This document shows positions 47,123 through 58,947 of a stretch of DNA of 64,000 nucleotides, piece by piece. The DNA is taken from the NCBI RefSeq assembly GCF_900187135.1, contig NZ_LT906443.1, forward strand, positions 1,922,001-1,986,000. Direction: 5' to 3'. This DNA is from Corynebacterium ulcerans (GTDB taxonomy: Bacteria > Actinomycetota > Actinomycetes > Mycobacteriales > Mycobacteriaceae). The position numbers and the translations under genes were made by a program. Each line of letters starts with the position of its first letter. Within the stretch, counting starts at the first letter, position 1. Under the pieces are notes generated by a model, which saw only the letters and a list, made by a program, of their open reading frames with translations, searched no databases and was not told where the DNA came from.

Positions 47123-47788
47123 CTTGCTTTGGATACCGCCACCCCTGATCTCATAGTCGGGCTCGTCCGAGTTCCTGCTGATGCAGCTACCGGAGCTGTT
47201 ATCGCGCAACGGATTTTTACGGACAGCCGACAGCATAATGAGCTGCTGACTCCTACTGTCGTGGAGATTCTAGAAGAATCAGGGCACAAGTTTGCGGATA
47301 TTGACCGCATCGTGGTCGGCTGCGGGCCAGGGCCCTTCACCGGACTTCGGGTAGGGATGGTGACTGCTGCGGCCTTTGGTGATGCCCTCGGTATTCCTGT
47401 GCATGGTGTCTGCACTCATGATGCGATTGCGGCGCAGTTAGATGGCCAGGTTCTCGTGGCCACGGATGCACGTCGCAAAGAGATCTATTGGTCGCTCTAC
47501 TCCGAGGGCGTTCGGACGATGGGACCAAGCATTGTTTCTCCGACAGAATTGTCGATTCCTTCCAGAATCTCCACAGTTTCGATCCCGGAAAAACTCGGGC
47601 AGCTTCTACCTGAGGCCGTGTCGAATGTGCCACAGGTAAATATGCGCCCCCTGCCGGAATACCTTGTCGCTGTAGCCGATTTTTCGGAGACGCCTGAGCC
47701 TTTGGAACCGCTGTATTTGCGTCGTCCTGATGCGAAAGAACCAGCGCCAAAGCCGAGGTCTTCTGCGATCCCGGAAGTAGAGCTCTAG
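47114..47788 (+). CDS. tsaB: tRNA t6A37 biosynthesis protein TsaB
   Basis: A 224-residue ASKHA-fold protein that pairs with TsaD in the threonylcarbamoyl transferase complex. Family motifs are LALDTATPDLIVGL at the start, DSRQHNELLTP, and GCGPGPFTGLRVGM. GTG 47114 matches the family N-terminus; earlier in-frame starts lack homology. There is no obvious Shine-Dalgarno site because the start lies in the 19-bp inverted repeat. A weak palindromic repeat copy lies at 47545-47567. rimI follows without a gap. Confidence 0.9.
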   Translation: MLVLALDTATPDLIVGLVRVPADAATGAVIAQRIFTDSRQHNELLTPTVVEILEESGHKFADIDRIVVGCGPGPFTGLRVGMVTAAAFGDALGIPVHGVCTHDAIAAQLDGQVLVATDARRKEIYWSLYSEGVRTMGPSIVSPTELSIPSRISTVSIPEKLGQLLPEAVSNVPQVNMRPLPEYLVAVADFSETPEPLEPLYLRRPDAKEPAPKPRSSAIPEVEL

Positions 47789-48280
47789 ATGTTTCTCCGA
47801 GAATTAACTGCCGCCGATGCACCACGATGTGCGGAATTAGAGACGCTGCTTTTTGCGGAGGAAAACCCATGGTCGGTAGAGGACTTGCGAGGAGCAATGA
47901 ACCATCCGCACACGCTGTATATTGCGGTCGTGGATTCTCTTGATGATGGCCAGATTCTGGGATATGCGGGATTGGCGATGCTGGGACCAGCTCATGACCC
48001 AGAGTTTGAGATCCATACCATCGGGGTCGATCCTGAGTTTCAGCGTCGGGGTGTGGCTCGTTTGATGATGGACAACATGATGTTTGTGGCGGATCGCACT
48101 GCGGGGCCGGTGTTTCTAGAGGTACGGACAACCAACGAGCCCGCTATACGCTTGTATGAGTCGTATGGTTTTGAGCGCCAAGGGGTCCGGAAAAACTACT
48201 ATCAGCCCTCAGGTGCTGATGCTTATGTGATGGTGCGGATGCCATCGGCTGTGGAAAGTAATGAAGAGAGTGAAAAATAA
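47789..48280 (+). CDS. rimI: ribosomal-protein-alanine N-acetyltransferase (GNAT)
   Basis: A 163-residue GNAT acetyltransferase. The acetyl-CoA loop is visible as [14 protein letters not shown] (Q/RxxGxA) near residue 80, and the C-terminal fold ends [16 protein letters not shown]. The family acetylates the N-terminal alanine of S18 and other targets. It starts directly after the tsaB stop and ends one base before tsaD, giving the compact tsaB-rimI-tsaD operon usual in actinobacteria. Confidence 0.9.
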   Translation: MFLRELTAADAPRCAELETLLFAEENPWSVEDLRGAMNHPHTLYIAVVDSLDDGQILGYAGLAMLGPAHDPEFEIHTIGVDPEFQRRGVARLMMDNMMFVADRTAGPVFLEVRTTNEPAIRLYESYGFERQGVRKNYYQPSGADAYVMVRMPSAVESNEESEK

Positions 48281-48281
48281 C

Positions 48282-49337
48282 ATGATTGTCCTTGGCATCG
48301 AATCCTCGTGCGACGAGACTGGCGTGGGCATTATTGAGCTTTCGGCTGATGGAAGTATGCGGATCCTCGCTGACGCAGTGGCCTCTTCCATGGAAGAGCA
48401 CGCGCGCTTTGGCGGCGTGGTCCCCGAGATTGCGTCGAGGGCGCACCTTGAGGCGATGGTGCCGGTGATGCGCCGGGCATTGGATGAGGCGGGCGTGGAT
48501 AAGCCTGATGCGGTGGCTGCGACCGTGGGGCCTGGACTTGCCGGTGCTTTGCTGGTGGGAGCTTCCGCAGCCAAAGCCTATGCAGCGGCGTGGGACGTAC
48601 CTTTTTATGGTGTGAATCACCTGGGTGGGCATGTTGCAGTGGCCAACCTGGAGGGGGAAGAGCTACCTCATGCCATCGCACTTTTGGTGTCCGGTGGGCA
48701 TTCGCAATTGTTGGAAGTCCAGGCTGTAGGCAAGCCAATGAAAGAGCTGGGATCTACGCTTGACGACGCCGCCGGCGAAGCCTACGACAAAGTTGCACGG
48801 CTGCTCGGCCTGGGATACCCAGGAGGTCCGGTGATCGATAAGCTTGCCGCGCGAGGAAACCGCAAAGCTATCCGCTTCCCTCGGGGGCTTTCGCGTGCCG
48901 ACGATCTGCGCGGTGAGCATCGCTACAATTTTTCCTTCTCTGGCCTAAAAACATCCGTGGCGCGCTACGTGGAAAAGGCGGAACGCGAGCAGACTGTGAT
49001 CAGCGTTGAAGACGTGTGTGCTTCTTTCCAGGAAGCTGTCTGTGACGTACTGACGCACAAGGCGATTCTTGCCTGCCAAGACACTGGTGCCAAGGTCTTG
49101 CTTCTGGGCGGTGGAGTAGCGGCTAATTCACGGCTTAGGGAGTTAGCGGCGGCACGCTGTCAGACGGCAGGTATCGAGCTTCGTGTCCCGCGCTTCAAGC
49201 TGTGCACGGACAACGGGGTCATGATCGCTGCCGTGGCGGCTCAGCTCATCCACGAGGGCGCACCGCAATCGGGGCTGAACATTGGCACTGATACCTCGTT
49301 GGAAGTGGAAATTCCGCTCGTGTACGCAGATATGTAA
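48282..49337 (+). CDS. tsaD: tRNA N6-threonylcarbamoyltransferase TsaD
   Basis: A 351-residue enzyme that transfers the threonylcarbamoyl group to A37 of tRNAs reading ANN codons. It begins [17 protein letters not shown]; the metal-binding histidines are in NHLGGH near residue 110, and the C-terminal [13 protein letters not shown] is conserved. ATG 48282 is chosen because it matches homologues and GAAGAGAG precedes it. Last gene of the tsaB-rimI-tsaD unit. Confidence 0.95.
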   Translation: MIVLGIESSCDETGVGIIELSADGSMRILADAVASSMEEHARFGGVVPEIASRAHLEAMVPVMRRALDEAGVDKPDAVAATVGPGLAGALLVGASAAKAYAAAWDVPFYGVNHLGGHVAVANLEGEELPHAIALLVSGGHSQLLEVQAVGKPMKELGSTLDDAAGEAYDKVARLLGLGYPGGPVIDKLAARGNRKAIRFPRGLSRADDLRGEHRYNFSFSGLKTSVARYVEKAEREQTVISVEDVCASFQEAVCDVLTHKAILACQDTGAKVLLLGGGVAANSRLRELAAARCQTAGIELRVPRFKLCTDNGVMIAAVAAQLIHEGAPQSGLNIGTDTSLEVEIPLVYADM

Positions 49338-49367
49338 AACAGGGGAGTTCGCTAGCAGACAACTTTG

Positions 49368-49401
49368 TTGAGTGCTGGCACTTGCACGGGTAGAGTGCCA
49401 G
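49368..49401 (+). promoter_or_regulatory. groES promoter overlapped by a CIRCE element
   Basis: CTGGCACTT (49375-49383), nine bases, GAGTGCCAG (49393-49401) matches the HrcA-binding CIRCE pattern TTAGCACTC-N9-GAGTGCTAA. It overlaps a promoter with -35 TTGAGT (49368-49373), a 17-base spacer and -10 TAGAGT (49391-49396). Heat-inducible repression by HrcA is the expected control. Confidence 0.8.
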
Positions 49402-49498
49402 TAGGTTGTACTCACACAGTTGTTCACCCGCGACGACGGCTGTGCTGGAATTCCCGCAACCGGCACAAAGAGAAACTTCATTGTACGGAAGGTATATC

Positions 49499-49795
49499 GT
49501 GGCTAACGTCAACATTAAGCCCCTTGAGGACCGCGTCCTCGTCCAGATCAGCGAAGCTGAGACCACCACTGCTTCTGGCCTGGTTATTCCAGACTCCGCT
49601 AAGGAGAAGCCACAAGAGGGCGTGGTTGTTGCAGCAGGTCCTGGCCGTTTCGACGGTGATGACCGCGTTCCTATGGACATCAAAGAGGGGGACACCGTTG
49701 TGTTCTCCAAGTATGGCGGAACCGAGCTGAAGTACAACGGTGAAGAATACCTCCTGCTCAACGCTCGCGACGTTCTCGCGATCATTGAGAAGTAA
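49499..49795 (+). CDS. groES: co-chaperonin GroES
   Basis: A 98-residue GroES, the lid of the chaperonin chamber. It starts [16 protein letters not shown] (GTG start with GGAAGG seven bases upstream) and includes the mobile loop [21 protein letters not shown]. It is co-transcribed with groL1 12 bases downstream, behind the CIRCE element. Confidence 0.97.
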   Translation: MANVNIKPLEDRVLVQISEAETTTASGLVIPDSAKEKPQEGVVVAAGPGRFDGDDRVPMDIKEGDTVVFSKYGGTELKYNGEEYLLLNARDVLAIIEK

Positions 49796-51427
<1,632 letters not shown>

Positions 51428-51437
51428 ATAAACGGTG

Positions 51438-51477
51438 TAAAAATCCCGAGCGCTGGTTTCCAACGCTCGGGATTTTT
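51438..51477 (+). terminator. terminator after groL1
   Basis: AAAAATCCCGAGCG pairs perfectly with CGCTCGGGATTTTT around an 11-base loop. It starts about ten bases after the groL1 stop and lies before the convergent whiB-like gene. Confidence 0.95.
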
Positions 51478-51522
51478 CTGTTTAGAACACCCTGGTGCCG
51501 GCGCTTGGGGACACCTGCTCTT

Positions 51523-51804
51523 TTAGTTGGTCCTCTGCCCTAACAGTGCTGCGCGTTCAGATTCGGAGAGACCACCCCAGATTCCATAGGGCTCAGCGTA
51601 TTGAAGTGCGTGTTGTCGGCAATTCCGCATCACCGGACATAAAGCACAAATCTCTTTTGCTTTGCGTTCACGAGATCGCCTGGCCAGGCCACGCTCGCCT
51701 TCGGGATGATAAAAAATTTCCGATTGGGTTCCCCTACATGCTCCATGCAATTGCCAATCCCATAATTGAGCTTGTGGAGCCGGTAATAGGTCGATGTTGT
51801 TCAT
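51523..51804 (-). CDS. whcB: WhiB-family iron-sulfur transcriptional regulator
   Basis: A 93-residue WhiB-like protein. The four cluster cysteines are Cys23, Cys53, Cys56 and Cys62 (C-x29-CxxC-x5-C), followed by the family turn GIWGGLS and a basic C-terminus. These proteins bind a 4Fe-4S cluster and act with sigma factors in redox and stress control. Its place between groL1 and sigD matches whcB of C. glutamicum and whiB3 of M. tuberculosis, which is the basis for the symbol. Confidence 0.85.
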   Translation of the reverse strand: MNNIDLLPAPQAQLWDWQLHGACRGTQSEIFYHPEGERGLARRSRERKAKEICALCPVMRNCRQHALQYAEPYGIWGGLSESERAALLGQRTN

Positions 51805-52142
51805 ATGAAGGGTGATTCCTTATATCAGTGGCATGTCACAGACGTGCCAGTGGGCTGGGGCAAACTCTAAATATGAGGGTGCGTTCTTGATTGTGAAGGC
51901 ACGAAGTAAACAAGGCATGGACGAAGAGGGAAGAGGGAGGAAATTCTGGAAAGAATCGTCGATTCTTTCCAGAATCCTCGCTAAGGCTAAAGTTGATAAC
52001 TGAGGCTATGTCCTAGGTATTATTTATTTTTTGTATCGTTAGATAAACGCGGTGATTCGTACCTGAATTAGAAGCGCCGCCAGTAACCGGGCTTAGAAGG
52101 CTCGGTTTCTGCACATGAGTGATGGAAGAGAAAGGGCTAGCA
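51805..52142. other. intergenic region upstream of sigD, with palindromic repeat
   Basis: This gap between divergent whcB and sigD holds palindromic repeat copy D and presumably both promoters. Reading through the repeat gives the same KESSILS peptide as coding copies, but the frame (51812-52003) has no start or family support. Nothing else was identified. Confidence 0.5.
51943..51975. repeat. palindromic repeat copy D, intergenic
   Basis: Arms ATTCTGGAAAGAATCG (51943-51958) and its exact reverse complement (51960-51975) flank a single T: a perfect 33-bp palindrome. No T run, so not an obvious terminator. Its core matches copies A, E, F and G. Confidence 0.9.
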
Positions 52143-52703
52143 GTGGCCGAAGCAGAGACTGAGCTTTCAAGTCTCGTACCGCGTGCTGCCGGGGGTGATT
52201 CTCGGTCGCTGCAACGGGTTATCTCCATCATTTACCCGAAAGTGTTGAGTTACGCGCGCATTCGCTTGAGCGGCGGGCGACATCCCACCCCAGAAGATGT
52301 GGCGCAGGAGATTTGCTTGGCGGTGGCTACGTCGATAGGCAAGTTCGTCGACCAGGGGAAGCCGTTCATGGCTTTTGTGTACGGTATCGCGTCCAACAAA
52401 GTCGCTGACGCTCACCGGGCGTATTCCCGTGATGTTGCAAATCCTACTGAGGATGTTCCGGAAACTGAGGTGGAACTCGACACACCGGAATCGTTTGCGC
52501 TGGTAGCGGCTGGTAGTAACAGAGTTAAGGAACTTCTCGATTTACTAGGTGATAAGCCCCGCGAGATTATTACTCTTCGAGTTTTTGTGGGGCTCTCGGC
52601 TGAAGAAACAGCGGAGATCGTTGGTAGCACGCCAGGTGCAGTGCGCGTAGCGCAACATCGAGCACTTGCCACATTGCGCAAGGCATTAGAGCAGGAGAAC
52701 TAA
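52143..52703 (+). CDS. sigD: ECF RNA polymerase sigma factor SigD
   Basis: A 186-residue ECF sigma factor. Region 2 includes TPEDVAQEICLAVATS and FVYGIASNKVADAHR; region 4 includes REIITLRVFVGLSAEETAEIVGSTPGAVRVAQHRAL. In C. glutamicum SigD controls mycomembrane and cell-wall genes. The GTG at 52143 is chosen because AAAGGG lies six bases upstream and length matches the C. glutamicum protein; earlier starts at 52119 and 52122 are possible. rsdA follows two bases downstream. Confidence 0.88.
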   Translation: MAEAETELSSLVPRAAGGDSRSLQRVISIIYPKVLSYARIRLSGGRHPTPEDVAQEICLAVATSIGKFVDQGKPFMAFVYGIASNKVADAHRAYSRDVANPTEDVPETEVELDTPESFALVAAGSNRVKELLDLLGDKPREIITLRVFVGLSAEETAEIVGSTPGAVRVAQHRALATLRKALEQEN

Positions 52704-52705
52704 GG

Positions 52706-53587
52706 ATGACAGAACGCCGTTGGGCGGGAGACGAGGTCGAGGCCACGCAATCTGTTGAGCAGTTGCAGGCAGACGACCAGTTTCTGACGCACCTATCTCA
52801 GGGCGTTGACCCTACCGATGGGCAGGACCCGTTGGCTCGGTTGTTCTTGGAAGCCCGCGCTGAGATCCAGACTGATGTTCCGCAGGCTCCTACTCTGGCT
52901 ATGCTAGGGCTTGGCTCGACGGAAGAGTTTCCCACTGGAGAATTCGCTCCGGTAGAGGATGCAGTATCAGAGTCTTCCGCGCTTATCGACGCCCCCGTGG
53001 CCGAAGTTATTGAGCTTCCTCGCCGTAGGTGGGGCAATGCCTTTGCCCATGCCTTGGTCGGCGCGGCGGCGGCAACGCTCATCATCGCTGGTGGTGGCAC
53101 TGCTATCTATAACGCAGGTGAAGGCTCCGCCTTGTATGCGTTGAACCAAAAATTCTTCGGGCAAACCACAAATACTGAGGCTGTAGTAGCTCTTGCCTCA
53201 AAACTGGATCAAGCAAATGATCTTAATGCGAAGGGCGATAAGGAGGGTGCGCGCCAACTGCTTGAGCAAGCTCGAGAATTGGTCAACATACTCAACGCTC
53301 GCGATCGTGCGCAGGCTGAGGAAAGAATCAAACAGGTTGAACGCAGCACTACAGTAACCCCAGTCCCTCCACCAGCTGAGCCAGAAGCTTCTGCTGAACC
53401 AGTAGTTGCTACCGTGACTACCACGGTAACGGAGACCGTGACTGTGGAACCTACCCCGGCACGTTCTACATCGGTGGCCCCAAGTACTGACCGTTCCACA
53501 ACGCCGAGTAGCTCGGCTGCTGTCTCGACGGCTGTGCCGACCCCTGTAGCTGAGCTGCCGCAGCCGGATCAATTCCAGATCCACTAG
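52706..53587 (+). CDS. rsdA: anti-sigma-D factor RsdA
   Basis: A 293-residue membrane-bound anti-sigma factor. The cytoplasmic N-terminal part (ATQSVEQLQADDQFLTHLS, then LARLFLEARAEI) resembles RsdA SigD-binding helices; a transmembrane helix lies at about 113-135 (FAHALVGAAAATLIIAGGGTAIYN), then a helical segment and a Pro/Thr/Val-rich tail outside. It is coupled to sigD and presumably holds it inactive until processed. The motif GCTTATCGACGCCCCC occurs in frame at 52981-52996. Confidence 0.85.
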   Translation: MTERRWAGDEVEATQSVEQLQADDQFLTHLSQGVDPTDGQDPLARLFLEARAEIQTDVPQAPTLAMLGLGSTEEFPTGEFAPVEDAVSESSALIDAPVAEVIELPRRRWGNAFAHALVGAAAATLIIAGGGTAIYNAGEGSALYALNQKFFGQTTNTEAVVALASKLDQANDLNAKGDKEGARQLLEQARELVNILNARDRAQAEERIKQVERSTTVTPVPPPAEPEASAEPVVATVTTTVTETVTVEPTPARSTSVAPSTDRSTTPSSSAAVSTAVPTPVAELPQPDQFQIH

Positions 53588-53618
53588 CCACGGCAGGGGC
53601 TGTGAGGCTCGGCCGCGA

Positions 53619-54011
53619 CTAGAAGAAGCGGGGAGCCTCGAGTCCGTCGAGGTATCCTAGGCAATAATCCCAAGGGACATAGGCTTGGGTGTTGGGGTTG
53701 AGACTTGGCTCGTGGACTGGGCTAAGCTCGCCATTGAGGGTGGCTCGGATGTTTTCAAGCATGATGTCCCAGTCGTAATAGTGTTCCTCGTTGCAGTCTT
53801 CGCAGAGGAAGAAAATTCCGTTGATACCACGGGGCTGTAGGACTTTTTTGAACCGCTGAACCAGCCGTAGGTCTTCTTCGATGTGTTTTTTCTCAGCCTC
53901 GCTGAGTGGTGGCAAGGGCTCGTCTTCATCTAAAAACGATGCGGGGTCATTCGGATCGTCGGCGAAGGGGTCGCGGGGCATTTGCCAGTCAAAGTTCACG
54001 TGCTTAACCAT
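53619..54011 (-). CDS. DUF5319 protein
   Basis: A protein of about 130 residues of the actinobacterial DUF5319 family, recognised by DPFADDPNDPASFLDEDEP, a CEDCNEEHYYDWDIML segment with a CxxC pair, and the ending YVPWDYCLGYLDGL. The CxxC and third Cys suggest metal or redox binding; function unknown. Its position between rsdA and guaB2 is conserved in mycobacteria and corynebacteria. The start is unclear: ATG 54011, ATG 54029 and TTG 54035 are all in frame without a strong binding site. Confidence 0.8.
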   Translation of the reverse strand: MVKHVNFDWQMPRDPFADDPNDPASFLDEDEPLPPLSEAEKKHIEEDLRLVQRFKKVLQPRGINGIFFLCEDCNEEHYYDWDIMLENIRATLNGELSPVHEPSLNPNTQAYVPWDYCLGYLDGLEAPRFF

Positions 54012-54168
54012 ATTGGTCTGTCTAAGCATGGGCAAGCATCTGCAAGTCCACCTGTGGATTCCTGCAAAATGCTGGTAGGGGTTAGTCTAGGTAGAGCGTG
54101 AAAACGCCCTTTTTCCCGAATGCATGCACCCACAGCGGTCACATATTACCTTTGGTAGGAGTACATAG

Positions 54169-55689
<1,521 letters not shown>

Positions 55690-55715
55690 TAAAACCGGGA
55701 AGGTTCCTTTTCATC

Positions 55716-56858
55716 ATGCGTGATTACGTCGAAATCGGAATTGGCCGTGAGGCTCGCCGCACCTACGACCTAGATGACATCGCGGTCGTACCAGCGCGTC
55801 GCACACGGTCCTCCAAAGATGTGGATACTACGTGGCATATCGACGCCTACACCTTCAAAGTGCCATTCATGTCCCATCCCACCGATGCGCTGGCAAGTCC
55901 CGAATTTGTCATCGAGATGGACAAACAAGGTGGACTCGGCGTAATCAACGCGGAAGGTCTGTGGGGCCGTCATGCGGACTTGGATGCGGCAATCACCGAG
56001 ATCGTGGAGGCACATGGCGAAGATGAGCTTGATCTAGCATCGCTTGGTCGAGCCACCAAGAAACTGCAGGAACTGCATGCCGCAGAACTGGATAAAGATC
56101 TGCTCACCGAGCGTATTGCCCAGGTGCGCGATTCGGGAGCCGTTGTGGCAGTACGCGTATCGCCACAACGGTGTCGCGAGCTTGCGCCTTTGCTCATCAA
56201 GGCTGGAGCTGATCTGCTCATCATCCAAGGCACCATCATTTCTGCTGAATACGTAGAGACAAGTGGCGAGCCACTCAACCTCAAAGAATTCATCGGATCG
56301 ATTGATGTGCCAGTAATCGCTGGCGGCGTCAGCGATTACACCACTGCACTTCACCTCATGCGCGCTGGTGCAGTCGGCATTATCGCTGGCGGTGGATCAA
56401 ACACCAACGACCTAGCCTTAGGTATCGACGACTCCTTGGCCACCGCTATCGCAGACGTGGCTGCAGCGCGTCGCGACTACCTTGACGAGACCGGAGGACG
56501 TTATGTCCACGTGATCGCTGATGGAAACATCAATAACTCGGGGCAAGCCGTCAAAGCCATCGCATGTGGCGCAGACGCAGTCATCCTTGGAGAACCCCTC
56601 GCCAGGGCCACCGAAGCTGCAGGAAAAGGCCTCTTCTGGCCATCGGCTGCAGCACATCCGCGCTTCCCACGAGGCATTGTGGGAACCGTTGGGATTATTC
56701 CAACTACGGAGCGCGTCAGCCTCGAGGTCGTTTTGCACGGGCCGTCTGCAAACGTGTTCGGCGAAGAAAACTTTGTTGGCGGACTCAAACGTGCTCTGGC
56801 TAAGTGCGGTTACACGGATCTGAAGAGCTTCCAAAAAGTTGAGCTGACGATCCGATAG
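55716..56858 (+). CDS. guaB3: GuaB3-family IMP dehydrogenase-related protein
   Basis: A 380-residue barrel protein of the GuaB3 family. It lacks the CBS domains, and at the loop where IMPDH has its catalytic cysteine it reads GGGSNTND, so it is not expected to act as a normal IMPDH. The family is found beside guaB2 in actinobacteria; cyanobacterial and streptomycete relatives have been linked to GMP reductase activity. AAGGTTCC precedes the ATG at moderate strength. The stop codon lies inside palindromic repeat copy E. Confidence 0.88.
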   Translation: MRDYVEIGIGREARRTYDLDDIAVVPARRTRSSKDVDTTWHIDAYTFKVPFMSHPTDALASPEFVIEMDKQGGLGVINAEGLWGRHADLDAAITEIVEAHGEDELDLASLGRATKKLQELHAAELDKDLLTERIAQVRDSGAVVAVRVSPQRCRELAPLLIKAGADLLIIQGTIISAEYVETSGEPLNLKEFIGSIDVPVIAGGVSDYTTALHLMRAGAVGIIAGGGSNTNDLALGIDDSLATAIADVAAARRDYLDETGGRYVHVIADGNINNSGQAVKAIACGADAVILGEPLARATEAAGKGLFWPSAAAHPRFPRGIVGTVGIIPTTERVSLEVVLHGPSANVFGEENFVGGLKRALAKCGYTDLKSFQKVELTIR

Positions 56859-56875
56859 AATCGTCGATTCTTTCC
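56854..56875. repeat. palindromic repeat copy E, spanning the guaB3 stop
   Basis: The same 22 bases as copy A (GATAGAATCG-T-CGATTCTTTCC). The guaB3 TAG occupies 56856-56858 within the left arm, so the repeat appears to define the C-terminus of the protein. Confidence 0.75.
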
Positions 56876-56880
56876 CACAC

Positions 56881-56915
56881 AACGCCGGTATCCCTGTCAT
56901 AGGGGCCGGCGTTTT
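56881..56915 (+). terminator. terminator after guaB3
   Basis: AACGCCGG and CCGGCGTT flank an inner pairing (TATCCCT / AGGGG) and are followed by TTTTT. It begins six bases after repeat copy E. Confidence 0.8.
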
Positions 56916-57020
56916 TGTGATGGCGTCGATAAGCAATAAACCTAGAAACCGTAGCGTAGTGATTTATTGCACAGTGAGAGCTATTGGTCTTGGGCCTTCC
57001 TAGGCGTAGAACTGTCTTCC

Positions 57021-58880
57021 ATGACGCATCTGGTCAAGAGGGATCGCCGGTTACAGGAGTCCCCAGCCACCAAGCACCCTTGGTGGAAGGTCATGTGCCT
57101 GACTGGTGTGGACTACTATTCCACGCTCGGTTACCAGCCCGGCATCGCAGTTGTTGCTGCAGGAGCGTTGGCGCCTATCGCCACGCTGGTACTTGTTGCT
57201 GTGACGATGCTGGGCGCAGTGCCTGTCTATCGGCGTATTGCGCGCGAGTCGCCAGACGGGCAGGGGTCCATCGCAGTGCTATCCCACTTTGTACATGGTT
57301 GGAAAGGGAAGTTTCTGATCCTTGTCCTGCTCGGGTTTGCTGCAACGGACTTCACCATCACCATGACGCTGTCGGCTTCAGATGCAACGGCGCACCTACT
57401 GCATACGACGTCCAGCCCATGGACGATTCCGCTGACGATCGCTATGTTGGCGTCACTGGCGTTGGTGTTCTACCGCGGATTCACTGAGGCCATCAGGGTA
57501 TCTGTGGTATTAGTCAGCGTCTATTTGGTTCTGACCGCGATTATCGTGACCACAGGGCTCATCCGAATCGGCCTGCGCCCCTCTATGGTGGGGGACTGGT
57601 GGCATTCTGTGATCGTCGCGCACCCACATCCGCTGGGCATCATCCTCGTGGCGCTGCTGGTTTTCCCCAAACTCGCATTGGGCCTCTCCGGCTTTGAAAC
57701 GGGAGTGGCGGTGATACCTCAGATCGACGGCGGCACGGAAGGCCGCACGGGAAAGGTGCGCGCCGGGCGGAAGCTATTGCTGGTGGCTGCATCTATCATG
57801 AGCGTGTTCCTCATAGCCTCGTCGATCGTGGTCACCCTGCTCGTACCTGCAGATTCGCTTATCGACGGCGGCCCCGCCAACGGACGTGCCCTCGCATACC
57901 TCGCCCACGAGCAGTTTGGTCCGTTCTTTGGTGGAGCTTATGACCTGGTCACTGTGGTGATCCTCTGGTTCGCTGGTGCTTCAGCCATGGCCGGCATGAT
58001 TAACCTGATTCCGCGCTATCTACCGCGTTATGGCATGGCCCCAGCGTGGGTGGCTAAGACGCGCCCGATGGTGAAAGTGGTAGCTGTTATTACTTTTGTC
58101 GTAGCCATAATTTTTAGGGCAAACGTGGATAAGCAATCTGGGGCCTATGCCACGGGTGTGCTGGTTCTTTTGCTCTCCGGGGCGTTGGCAGTCACGCTTT
58201 CAGCCGCTGTGGACGTTCGGCGCAAGCACGGTCGGTATTGGAAGCCGCTCGCTTACGGCCTGGTGACGTTGGTTTTGGGCTACACCGCAATCACCAACAT
58301 GGTCGAGCGACCCGAGGGACTCAAAGTGGCTTTTTGGTTTATCGTGGCGATCATCGTGGTATCCATGGTTTCCCGCGTAGGTAGGGCCTTTGAACTGCGG
58401 AGTCCCATTATTTCTTATGACGAGAAGGCGCTGCGCATCATCGGTTCCACCTGTGGCCCCTTTGCAATCATTGCGCATTCCATAGGCTCCGAAGACCCGG
58501 CTGAGTATGAGCGTAAAGAACATGAAGTTCGGGCCCGCAATCACATTCCAGATTCTCAGCCCGTCATCTTTTTAGAGGTAGGGATACGAGACGCAAGCGA
58601 ATTTAGCTCAGCGCTCGTGGTCACCGGGCACGTGTGTGGCGATCATACGATCCTTCGCACCGAATCCGCGGCCATTCCTAATGCGATTGCGGCGCTCGCA
58701 GTGGATATGCACCACCGCGGGAACGTGGATGTGTACTTTTCTTGGTCACCAGGTTCTCCTGTGCGTGATATGTTGCGCTATCTGGCTATCGGTAAAGGGC
58801 AAAATGCAGTTGTAGTCCACGAGATAATTCGGCGCGCTAATAAGGACGGAAAACCGCATCCGCATGTCCACTTGGGATAA
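57021..58880 (+). CDS. APC-superfamily amino acid permease-like protein
   Basis: A 619-residue membrane protein with about twelve transmembrane segments, then a soluble C-terminal domain of about 150 residues (from about 470: YDEKALRIIGSTCGPFAIIAHSIG). The N-terminal region (GVDYYSTLGYQPGIAV) resembles APC family transporters. The substrate is unknown. The ATG at 57021 fits the start of recognisable sequence but has no clear binding site; a TTG at 56967 is possible. The motif GCTTATCGACGGC occurs in frame at 57857, and another copy follows the stop. Confidence 0.75.
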   Translation: MTHLVKRDRRLQESPATKHPWWKVMCLTGVDYYSTLGYQPGIAVVAAGALAPIATLVLVAVTMLGAVPVYRRIARESPDGQGSIAVLSHFVHGWKGKFLILVLLGFAATDFTITMTLSASDATAHLLHTTSSPWTIPLTIAMLASLALVFYRGFTEAIRVSVVLVSVYLVLTAIIVTTGLIRIGLRPSMVGDWWHSVIVAHPHPLGIILVALLVFPKLALGLSGFETGVAVIPQIDGGTEGRTGKVRAGRKLLLVAASIMSVFLIASSIVVTLLVPADSLIDGGPANGRALAYLAHEQFGPFFGGAYDLVTVVILWFAGASAMAGMINLIPRYLPRYGMAPAWVAKTRPMVKVVAVITFVVAIIFRANVDKQSGAYATGVLVLLLSGALAVTLSAAVDVRRKHGRYWKPLAYGLVTLVLGYTAITNMVERPEGLKVAFWFIVAIIVVSMVSRVGRAFELRSPIISYDEKALRIIGSTCGPFAIIAHSIGSEDPAEYERKEHEVRARNHIPDSQPVIFLEVGIRDASEFSSALVVTGHVCGDHTILRTESAAIPNAIAALAVDMHHRGNVDVYFSWSPGSPVRDMLRYLAIGKGQNAVVVHEIIRRANKDGKPHPHVHLG

Positions 58881-58947
58881 AGCTTCTCGACGCCCCTCGC
58901 TAAGCCCCGGTATCTAGGGGCCTAGCCCATGCGGTAGTGTATGCAGC

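Noticed and set aside
47337..48131. 264-residue minus-strand frame opposite tsaB and rimI
   Set aside because: Antisense to two recognisable genes; Pro/Ser/His-rich without a domain.
51812..52003. 63-residue frame containing palindromic repeat copy D
   Set aside because: Its apparent peptide comes largely from the repeat itself; no start signal and it lies in a promoter gap.
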